A stretch of 64,000 nucleotides of DNA from Lethocerus indicus (lineage: Eukaryota > Arthropoda > Insecta > Hemiptera > Belostomatidae): assembly GCA_019843655.1 (NCBI GenBank), contig JACDQD010000103.1, positions 13,143,501-13,207,500 of the forward strand. Direction: 5' to 3'. Shown here piece by piece: positions 42,053-51,774 of this stretch (the first letter of the stretch is position 1; every line of letters begins with the position of its first letter). The notes under the pieces were generated by a model. It was not told the origin of the DNA and made no database searches. It saw only the letters and a list, made by a program, of their open reading frames with translations. The translations under genes were made by a program, and so were the position numbers.

Positions 42053-43256
42053 TTCCACATTCATCGAACTCTAGCTAAAATTTTCAAGTACCAGGATTTT
42101 GGGACTACGTGACACCAGCAGTTATGAAAGTGACTAGCCGTGACTCCGGTGTAATAATTTCCAACAAAACCAATGTGGAAATATCACCAACCTAAAGTTT
42201 CATAATTCGAACTTTAATTCGAAGAAATAAGTAATTATTATTGGAATCGGGCAGTGCTTAATTTTCACCCCCGGCGCGAGATTATTGCAGGGTCCTCCTC
42301 AGGGGCTGAGCAAACAACATTTTTTTCAACTTTTTTCTACCTCCGACTGTCGTCCCCGGCGTTGCCTTATTAGGTGTCGTTCGGTGACTTTCTAATTATA
42401 CGGTATTAGTCTTAGCGGCGGGGGGTTGGGAGTGTCATGTTTCATTTCGATTGGGGCCCGGCCAATTCCACACAGCACAGATTCCGAGTCACGATCACAA
42501 CGTCCTACCCGATTCCCGAGACTTTCTCCATTATTGGGAATTACATCGATCACGATGGGCGTCCAGGTGGTCCTCATCCGTCACTCCACGCGGTCTATTT
42601 CCAATCGGACAATTTCCAGTTTAATCTTTTCGATTAACGAGCCTCCCTCCGGGCACGGCCAATTACCGTTGTTGGGTGTCCAGGGACCGTTGGCTCGGAG
42701 ACAATTTCAAACTGGCCCTTCAACTCGTAATAATATAAAGGAACCGCTTCGGCGGCTCCCCAGGCGACTCCTTCCATAAAAGGTCCCACTCTCCGTTTGT
42801 ATTATATGTTGAGAAAAATGTCTCGACATTATTGTATATCAGCGATACTTAATTCGTACAACAGAACATTGGTTTTCGTTTGAATGAATATTTTCCTTCG
42901 GCAAGACAATATCGCGTAAAGACAGGAACTTACTTCACCAAGGATTGGTTTCCCTTATCCACTCGATAATTTGGTTCCGACTTTCACCATGTATTAATAT
43001 ATTTTAGGCAAAAAAATGTATACTAGGTCAAAAGTAGGATTTCTATGCTATTAACGACTTGAAGTCATACAATATATCTATAAATATAGTTGTTAAATAT
43101 AACTGCCGAGGGGACAGGTGGATATAGTCGAGTATATTAATATAACACCGTTTGTCTAAATAATAAATGTCATTCCATAATAAATAATATTGGACTGTCA
43201 AAAAATATGTTTTGTAAAACCTGAACTTTGATGAACTCTAAGTAAAAAAGTATTCT

Positions 43257-43517
43257 CATATATGTACACGTGTTGTAATAACATTAAATTTTAATTTACC
43301 TTTTATATCTTGTCGGGTTTAAACATCGGACGGGGAGTTACAATGATAGCGGACCACCGGCCGCGCTTCCAGAGGCCATTTCCCGGGACATTACACTGAA
43401 TATTATTACGCCCTTCTCGTAATCCAGAAAACTATTCCACAGTACCTTCGCTCACTCTGAACTATGCACTAAACAATCCCGCTATAACGGCGTATTATGT
43501 ACATATATGTACACGTG
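43257..43517. repeat. Identical 16-mer containing CACGTG, present twice
   Basis: CATATATGTACACGTG is found at 43257-43272 and 43502-43517, 245 bp apart in the same orientation. Each copy ends in the E-box CACGTG, and the right copy sits in the palindrome GTACATATATGTAC. E-boxes are targets of bHLH proteins, so a role in bHLH-controlled regulation is possible but unproven. Confidence 0.5.
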
Positions 43518-44780
43518 CGTTCGCAGCTTTTAAATAAACTATATTGGCGTCAACTTGCTATACGATACATCGGAAGAAGTTTCATACAACAGCGTTTATA
43601 TCATGAATAATGGAGGTTATAAGTTTGAACATTATTGACTTTTAACTTGTTAGACGATTCGAATTTTACTTCGCATTAAGCAAGTATCCTGATTCTACTG
43701 GAAATTGTTTCTTAATCTCAATTTGCGTACTGCAAATTTGAATTCTCAAAGTTTTAATTAATTTAAAGATTTAAAATAATTATTTCTTGATTTTGTATTA
43801 ATTCCACCGTTGCTAACCAAATTGGCTTCATGAATTGAGCTCCCCATAAAATCTAACAAGAGCTTTCTCCTAACGATTTCCTGCCACAAATGATTTTTCC
43901 ATTTTATAAAATAAAATATATTTAAACGAATTAGGGCCACTTATAATTTATAGGCTTTCTAATTGGGCGGTTCGTTAGTGAATGAGTCATTTTGTATTGA
44001 TTGAACTTCTTGCTCCTCCCAAATAAAGGAATATGAGTTTATTTCTGATTCCAAACTCGAGATAAGTCCCGTTTACATAAGGACCTCGTTTGAATGTAAA
44101 TTTTTATCGCCCAGAAGAAATAAGCGAAAATAATAAGTCTAAATATATTTTATCTCCGTAATCTGGTACGTAACAAATGAATTATTTGTTTAAGTTAATA
44201 ACAGACCTTTCATTTTGAGTTTTGAAATATATATGTATATATCTTAATTCAGGTATTGAAAAAAAAAACGTTCAAATTGTAGCGATTAATCAACAAAAGC
44301 CTGGAAAAAATATTGACATACGTTATAATTATAACATAAAATGTGTACAAAAATAGATCGAATATTACTCCTGAGCTACAAGGCCACAATGCCCACCATG
44401 ATTATACTCTATGACCACTTTTATATCTGCAGGAAAGTGTACTGCGGACGCACGTAACTACAAAATTAGAAATTATTGCTATTGTAAGGTACTATATTAG
44501 ATCCGGGCAAGAATTCCAGTGAATTGAATATAAAAATGTTTTCTACCCTGTTTTTCATTCATTTTCAGTGCAATTGAGTAACCTGAGACTTGTCATAAGA
44601 CAAAGGCTAAAATTTGAAACCCACTAATGACTGAAATTGCGAGACGAGTACAGAAATTGAATGAATTGTATATTTGACTGGATAACGTTCGAAGCAATGT
44701 ATACATCCGGTCAGAAAATATTCCGAAACCCGAAGAATGTAATTTATTATTTCTATTTTAATGGCCCCCAATAAGCCGAA

Positions 44781-44809
44781 ATCGGTAGCTTTCGATAGCG
44801 GCTACCGAT
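44781..44809. repeat. Perfect 9 bp hairpin with 11 nt loop
   Basis: ATCGGTAGC at 44781-44789 pairs exactly with GCTACCGAT at 44801-44809 around the loop TTTCGATAGCG. It is too short for a typical microRNA precursor and has no obvious extension of the stem, so its role is unknown. Confidence 0.6.
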
Positions 44810-47800
44810 AAAACCAGTTGTCACCGGGGGAAGAAGCCTCCAGCAGTAAGGAAGCGTGGAAAAACATTCCGAACAGTATTTTTCCCCATCAGCGCTCCGG
44901 TGGCTTGTTAGCCTCGGTCGGGCCATTTTTCATTAAAATGTAAAACTGCCCACGCATCGTTACCGGGAACGGTCGAAAAGAGGAACAAGAAATAGGCCGG
45001 TAATTAGAAGTTAACGCAACAGCGGCCGCTCTCCTCTGGTCTACTCTTATCTGAAAAGAAATAAAAAGAAAAACCCCCCTCAACTCCGGAGGACAATTAT
45101 AAATAGGTACACAAATAAAACTCTCTAATAGACTTAAGGGCTGGTCCACTCTACCTCCCAGGCCGGCAGTCAATCAGAACCGAGAGGCCGAAACTCGGTC
45201 CCTTCTGAACAGGACCGGGCCTCAGGGATCGTTTGTCAATTTTAAAGTTTCCGATAACGAGACCGATTGTGCAATCCCCCACCGGACCAAATGTTTCCCA
45301 GCGAGACAAATTGACGGCATTAGCTGACGGTAATCGATTTAAATTTATTTAAGAAAAATAACGATAAAATAAAATTGTTATAAAAATTAACCGATTTTGT
45401 TTGCGGATTCAATACGGATTAGGCACAAAGAGTATTTGGTCCAATATAAGAAACGATCGCAAGGGCAACATGTAAATAGTAGGGAGCTCCTATAATAGCC
45501 ACCGTATATACTGAAATAGTTGTTTTTCTGATGATTTTGTGGTTTTTACAGCTCACATTAGCTACTGCCGATGGCGGAAACAAAAAACAATAGACAATAA
45601 TTTCTTGTATTTTCCAAAATTCGTAAGCCCGCCAGACCCCTCTCTGGGTCAAAAAATTGGATCACTAATAACAATCTCAATTTTGAACTAACTGAAATAG
45701 AAAATATACATTAACCAAGTAAATATAAAGTAACCGGGGGTATTTCCAGTTTATTCAAATGATTGATAAAATCGTTGATACAATCAATCGCAGTTAGAGC
45801 CGACAGAGCTGAAACCCTAATTGCGACAAATGGTAGAAAGGCTTAGTATCTCTCTCTGTCTCTCTAGGCGGCCGCTAAGACAACGCTGGCAATGACTAAT
45901 GACCGGCCGTAATTAAATTTCTTATAATCTGGAAGGCAAACAGGAAGGCCGATAAGGATAGGGACGGTGAGGAAGACGAAATTGGTTTTAATTATAAATC
46001 AAGGCCTACCTTCGGGTGGCGGTTGCGGGACGGAGGGGGCATTATAAATGTGTCAACGCCGTAACGTCAATTTGCATATTTTTCATTTCACAACACCGGG
46101 CCGGATCATCGCGTTCCACGATAATTAAAACTCACGGTTAATTAGTCGGGCCCCGCTCTCGCCGGATAATACCCGGTTGCCGAATCGATTTTCGCTATAT
46201 TCGCAAAATTCTTAGCGAGCGGGCAAATAAAAATCATCAAATATCTGTGTCGGCGAAATTCTAAATTTTAAAGCGTTTTTGGTCTCTTTCTGTTGAGCCG
46301 GTCGGAAAGAACGGAGGCAAAAACACTGTTTAGCGATCTTTAGTCTTCTATAACATCAATACCCTTTTCTATAAATTCAAAATTTTTCACTTTTTATTTA
46401 AAAAAAACAACGTTTTCCTCACGCAAAAACACTCGAGTGAATCTTTTTCTTCTGAATTGAGACGTAACATTTTTGAATGAAAAAGGCTTTCAGGTACGCG
46501 TCGATTAGTCGATGTTTGCTCGGGAATAATTTGAAACCGGACTAAAACCGGAGTACGACTGTGCGGGGGGTACAAAATAAAAAAGTGCGAATGGGGGAAA
46601 CAAAAATGTTTGAAGAAGGCGTAAATATCCGAGATCGGAATGTTCGTGACGAGATAGTCGACTCTCTCTCTCTCTCTCTGTCTCTTATCGACAGTCATCG
46701 AGAGTTCTCTTTTCATGTTGAAAGTGGACATGCCGGGGATAGAAATTAACAAAGGGCAGCTGGCCGAATCCTAAACGAGAGACTTGTGTTATTTAAAAAA
46801 GCGCGGTCTTAAAACAGTCCACCTCCTGTATAGAATAACATTTCCATTATTGCCACCTGTATTTCTAGATTTCTTGCACCGATTACTAGACCGACCGGTG
46901 GTGTAACGGAGACGACGAGAGAGGCCGAGTTCACGTCCATTAGAGCCGTCTGTTGGGAGCGAAATTCCACAGTCTAAATCGCAAAATTAGAAATGAGCCC
47001 CACACCGCAATGAATCTAGCGGCATTCGAACGGCTTTTACAGGATACAATAATTATATAAATAAATTTTTTCAGACGGAATGAGAGAAATATCATCTGAA
47101 ATGCCCGACATTAATAACCAAACCCGCATAGTCTCACAATTGATCAGCGAATCGTCTATTAATTTCTCGATCCAATAATTACTTATGGCCGTATTAAATT
47201 TACTGTTATGATTAATGCCGAAGCTATGAATTTAACATATATTTTGCTTCGGATGTCTGGCTGCGGGTTCGAATCTGACTCCAGTTATATTTCTTAACGT
47301 TTGCATGCAGTTCCCGCTTAATAATTGGATAGTTGTAATTGCTGTTACTGTCAATTGGGGTAGCAATATTTCAGGTTTGATAATTATCTATGCAATTATC
47401 AACACTTCCTGGGTCTACTTCAAAACCTTGAAGGCAGTCATAAATTATAAAGGTAATGCTGCGTGCTATCCTTAATTCCTATATTTTTCCATGTATCTCG
47501 GTATTAATACAAATGTTCACCTCTGTACCTCGATAAATTTGTTCATTGTCGATTATTAAACACATCCTATTCGAAACCATCAACCTTCGGTCGAATTTCC
47601 TCTTAAAAAGTGGAATTTGACTTGCTACGTTCCTGTGTATATTTACTGTACATATTACAATGGTGGACCATTTTGGATAATTTTGATTTTACACTAAGCG
47701 CTGACAACCCCGAGGGCACGGACCTTAACATCGGTAATGGAACCTGTTTTACAACGATCGAGTTTCTCCCGAATTTTTTCCCCTTACTAAGAAATACATT

Positions 47801-48207
47801 AATATACTTAAATAAAGAATGCGGTTATATGAATTTACAAATACTTCACCGACCATTTTCTCCCTTAAAAATATCATAACGCGAGGATTTTAGACATGCG
47901 TTTTTATTCTTAGTCGAGGGAGCGGCGACCATCAACGGTTTGCAGGATGTCGACTTAAGATACCAATACTCGACTCAACCTAAAACCTTGCTAAATCTAT
48001 GTGCCTTAAGCAGATGTTTCGATACTGTCTTATAATTACTTCTCTCAATTGGGTAATAAAATCGCTTTCAATTAGAAAATATGGGATTTGTACGGATTTA
48101 AAACTGATGTGATCTCCCCATATACACTTCATGAAATCGACAAAACGATTCAACTTAACACAATTTCATAATTATTTTGTTTTTTAATGACACGCATCGT
48201 ATAGAAT

Positions 48208-48549
48208 ATCGGTCTAAGATTTCATAGTGATTCAATATATTAAGCACTGTGTGCTTGCATTTTATTGTCGGTCGTTTGGTGATATATAACACTGAAAGTT
48301 ATTATTAATAGTTAATTCATTATTAATACATCCCGGACCATTTATAGCCACTGTTAGCATGTTAGTCGGTAGAATTGGCATGCCCTTGAAATTATTATCA
48401 ATGAACTTCATAATTAACAATGAAGTCAGTAAGCCGCGATGAACGATGAATAATGAATTTCAGTATTCCGTATACACCGGACAGGGGGTGTTCTTTAAGC
48501 AATAATTGCAGTGACATGCCTCGAGACTAGATCAAATCTTTTGCGAAAC
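48208..48549 (+). repeat. Dispersed repeat, copy A (about 342 bp)
   Basis: This copy aligns end to end with 49996-50339 in the same orientation. It starts at ATCGGTCTAAGATTTCAT and ends at AAATCTTTTGCGAAAC, with substitutions and a few small indels. Flanking sequence shares nothing, so the ends are the element's ends or those of a duplicated block. There are no terminal inverted repeats, target-site duplication or coding capacity, and no tRNA-like head. It could be an unnamed non-autonomous repeat or a duplicated non-coding element. Confidence 0.85.
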
Positions 48550-48573
48550 CGCAGGTGATGAGGTACACACCGG

Positions 48574-48616
48574 TGACGTCATTCCTCCTCTGAACTCACT
48601 GGAAGTGATGACGTCA
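48574..48616. promoter_or_regulatory. Two perfect CRE palindromes
   Basis: TGACGTCA, the full cAMP-response/ATF element, occurs at 48574-48581 and 48609-48616, 35 bp apart. The pair sits 25 bp beyond the end of repeat copy A and 40 bp before an ATGGCGGAC start. Paired full CREs close to a GCGG-containing start are promoter-like. Binding by CREB/ATF-type bZIP proteins is inferred. Confidence 0.45.
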
Positions 48617-48655
48617 TGGTTCCTCCGTGTTTCCGATCGTCACAAGTGAATCAAT

Positions 48656-48820
48656 ATGGCGGACGCAACGGAAGTTATAAAAGAAATACTACCGGGGGTA
48701 CCAAAGTTAACACTGAGATTTTGTTTTTTTAAATACCGTGTTATACATGCAATAACACACTATAAATTGAAATTGAAAACAAAATACTGCGTTAAATTAC
48801 TGTTTATGATAATTAAGTAG
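48656..48820 (+). CDS. Possible short ORF or first exon, 54 codons, unknown
   Basis: ATG at 48656 opens a 54-codon frame closed by TAG at 48818-48820. It begins MADATEVIKEILPGVPKLTL and becomes Lys/Phe/Tyr-rich and AT-rich after about residue 21. The start lies in AATATGGCGGAC, a good initiation context that also resembles a YY1/Pho site, and follows two CREs. The change in composition suggests that only the first 15-20 codons are exon, but the GT at GGGGGTACC is a poor donor. I do not recognise the protein. It may be a cryptic promoter or a transposon fragment. Confidence 0.2.
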   Translation: MADATEVIKEILPGVPKLTLRFCFFKYRVIHAITHYKLKLKTKYCVKLLFMIIK

Positions 48821-49995
48821 TGTTAATAAAATATTACGAAGCTTATATTAAGTATATTTCTCAGCTTGTATTTAGAATAACCAAAATAAATATTTCTTTT
48901 TATATTGTATATAGAAAACATTAGTTTTTCGAAAAATATATATACATATATATACACAAAATTAGTTATACCTTATGATAGTGATGCAGCTACATATTTG
49001 GGCTGGCACTGAGGGGTAACGCATCAGATCATGGCAAAGTATCGAGACCGATGATTATATTCAGCTTATTTTCGCCAAATTTTGCGAATTTCTCGGGAAG
49101 CAGAGAGCGTGCGTTTCCTCCATGAATTCTAGAAGCTGACTGAGGGGATTAAAGTTGTTTACCGGAACGGTGCTACTGTGCCACCCTGTTTTGTCCCTTC
49201 TGGACTTTGGACATTTAATACCTTACCCGGTTGAGGTGGCGCGCTCGGTTTCGACCGATTCTAGAAATTTCTATAACGCAAAATGAAAAATTCAAATTTC
49301 GAAAATATTAAAACTTCGGCGAAATTATGTTGAAAAATAATTTCTTCACATTATACACGCGAGACTATCATGTCTTTCGCCTTATGATACCCCAATCCTC
49401 GTGAAAATTTTCTTTTTTCAAAAAATTGTATTTCTCTTTTAATATAAATAATAATACCGCAGAAATATTGGTCATATATTTGATTTGAGTGCCTATATAT
49501 GAGTCATAATAATTTTGATTAAAATTTGCTGATTTCATGTTAGTCCGATGAGGATACTTTTAACTTTCGCTAATTTTCTATGTTTAATTGTAATACATAA
49601 ATTATTTAACGAGGGAATGATTGTCCATCACCACCCGCGTTAGTTAAAAAGTTAAATGAAACATTACGCTTTCCATTAACGAAACAATTACTAAACTGAA
49701 TCCTATATGAAAATAAATATACTGCTTGTAGTACAAATACAAATAATTTTTATTTTTTCTTTAAATACAAATATTACATCGATAAAACGATATACAAAAA
49801 CGTTCCTATCTCCGTATATCTCATTTTACAATGTCGCTAATGCGACAATTTTTAAATTGGCAGGGTTTTATCTTCCCTAATCTTCAATGTTTTGAAACTC
49901 AAATAAGGGCAACATCTATATGTTGTTGTGTCTGAATTTCCAACAACTTTTTAATGTAATTTTCCACATGAAGAGAAATTTCTCTCCTTGACTCT
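48821..49995. other. AT-rich spacer between the two repeat copies
   Basis: No gene or repeat is supported. The stretch is AT-rich with TATATA runs near 48935-48955 and one GC-richer segment around 49180-49260. It is bracketed by the two direct copies of the ~343 bp repeat, so it could have been carried inside a duplicated or composite segment. Confidence 0.5.
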
Positions 49996-50339
49996 ATCGG
50001 TCTAAGATTTCATAGTGATCAATCAATATATCAAGCACAGTGTGCTTGCATTTTATTGTTGGTCGTTTGGTGATATATAACACTGAAAGTTAATATTCAT
50101 AGTTAATTCATTATTAATACATCCCGGACCATTTATAGCCACTGTTAGCATAGCATTCCGTTGGTAGAATCGGCATGCCCTTGGAATTATTATCAATGGA
50201 CTTCATAATTAACAATGAAGTCAGTAAGCCGCGATGAATGATGAATAATGAATTTCAGTATTCCATATCCCTGTCCGGAGTCGTTTAAGCAATAATTGCA
50301 GTGAAATGACTCGAGACGAGTCCAAATCTTTTGCGAAAC
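49996..50339 (+). repeat. Dispersed repeat, copy B (about 344 bp)
   Basis: The second copy of the repeat at 48208-48549 is in direct orientation 1788 bp downstream. It keeps a perfect 8 bp hairpin, GACTTCAT/ATGAAGTC at 50199-50222, which in copy A is shortened by one substitution. The Jockey-type relic begins less than 100 bp after its right end. Whether the repeat belongs to the retrotransposon or merely neighbours it cannot be told here, because copy A has no retrotransposon beside it. Confidence 0.85.
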
Positions 50340-50404
50340 ACAACTGAGATAACATAAAAAAATGGAAAGGAAACGCGCCGGATAAGAAGGAGGAAGTCGG
50401 CTGG

Positions 50405-51774
50405 CAAATATTCCCTGTTCGAGACTTGATTTATAAAAGCATGAAATATTGCTTTAAAAATATCAGTTCAGTTTTGAGAACTACACATTTCCCTTCCGGA
50501 TGGAAAATGTCACACGTCATCATGATTCCCAAACCCCATAAACCGGCTCACCTACCTTCATCCTACCGACCCATAAGTCTTCTCCCGGTAATGAGTAAAA
50601 TCTTAGAAAAACTTTTTATCCCATCCTACAATCCCACGATATCCTACCGGACCATCAGTTTGGGTTCAGAGAGGAACAATCCACTATTCATCAGTGTAAT
50701 CGCGTTGTAGACACCATCGCCTCCGCTCTTGAGAGCAGTATGTTTCTGCCGCATTTCTAGATGAAGCGCAAGCTTTTGACAGGATGCGGCACTGTGGACT
50801 GCTGAATCCACAGAAAAACTGAAACTCAAAAGAATCCTTCCTCCCACGTACTACCTCCTAATCCTTAATTCCTACTTGAGGAACAGACACTTCCCTCCCC
50901 CCCTTCTGTATACACTGCCGATATCCCTCAACATCCTGATACTTTCCTTGCTTCCTATGCAGACGACAAAGCTGTACTCTCTACAAACTCAGATCCTTAC
51001 TTAGCATCACATTCCCTGCAAAAACACCTCTCCCTCATAGAAGGCTGGTCCAGGAAATGGAGGATTAAGTTCAATTGCCAAAAAAGTCTTCATGTTACTT
51101 TAACTTTGAGAAGAGCAACTTTTTCCTGAACCGGTCCCAACTTCCTATTGAAAATCAAGTGCGGTACCTGGGACTACTCTTAGACAGAAGACTGACATGA
51201 AATCCACATACAAGACTGAAACGTACAGAAACGAAACGACGCTACAAATTACTACTAAGACTCCTCGACTACAGATCTAAACTATCACTCTCAAACAAAT
51301 TATTGATTTGCAACTGCGTACTGAAACCTATCTGGGCCTACGGAATCGAAGTGTGGGGATCCACCAAACCGTCTAATTCTTATAGACTCCAGTCCTTGCA
51401 ATCGAAAAATTACCAACGCTTCACCATATGTCTCTAACAGAATAATCCACAATGACCTAAAAGTCCCATTCGTTCGAGAATTAGCAGCTTCCCGGTATAA
51501 ATCCTTCCATTCCAAATTATCCCTTTATTCCAATCCCTTAATTCGACAACTTTCCTCGCTTCACTTTCCCGAAAATCCCGTGCGTCGCCAAAAGCGGAGA
51601 TGGCCACGCGATTTCCTTACGACCTGAGTAAGGGCAGGAGCGGGAGTACCATCATTGGGTGGCTTCTCCTTCAAGAGTTCAGTGATTGAGTGTAAAGTTA
51701 GAGCACTGTCACTAGATACAATCTAAAAAAATTGTAGTTGTGACCAATAGATGAAAAAATAAAATAAAAAATAA
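50405..51774 (+). mobile_element. Decayed Jockey-clade non-LTR retrotransposon (reverse transcriptase relic)
   Basis: Scattered frames read in order: FPSGWKMSHVIMIPKPHKP and SSYRPISLLPVMSKILEKL (50490-50620), QFGFREEQST (from 50656), FLDEAQAFDR (motif A, about 50754-50783), YYLLILNSYLRNRHF (to about 50895), SYADDKAVL with the YADD box at 50956-50967, an HLSLIEGWSRKWRIKFN block, VRYLGLLLDRRLT (from 51160), and LKPIWAYGIEVWGS (51325-51360). This order and wording fit the RT and post-RT region of Jockey-type LINEs. The 5' part (gag-like ORF, endonuclease) is absent, as usual for 5'-truncated insertions. Stops include a TGA where Trp is expected after RRLT, and there are several frame changes. 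An A-rich AATAAAATAAAAAAT tail ends it near 51774. It is non-functional. I could not identify a target-site duplication. Confidence 0.9.

Larger units (their letters stand above)
39916..48207. other. Gene-free stretch
   Basis: No supported gene. Chance frames up to 144 codons are present, without domains. Pyrimidine-rich CT runs lie at 41497-41525 and 46661-46685. A 14 bp direct repeat lies at 42018-42052, a repeated 16-mer with an E-box at 43257 and 43502, and a strong hairpin at 44781-44809. A tRNA-like B box occurs at 47266-47275 without any tRNA fold. GC-rich blocks occur near 42250-42780 and 44760-45240. Confidence 0.5.

Noticed and set aside
47266..47275. GGTTCGAATC, a perfect tRNA B box
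   Set aside because: The T-arm stem does not pair, no A box lies at a suitable distance upstream, and no acceptor stem forms. It could be a chance match or a very old SINE trace.
48208..50339. Long terminal repeats of an LTR retrotransposon, considered for the paired repeats
   Set aside because: No TG...CA ends, no primer-binding or polypurine tract, and no gag/pol sequence between them; the only polymerase sequence lies outside copy B and is of LINE type.
50644..50847. Minus-strand frame over the retrotransposon, and another at 51300-51515
   Set aside because: Both are antisense to clear reverse transcriptase motifs on the plus strand.
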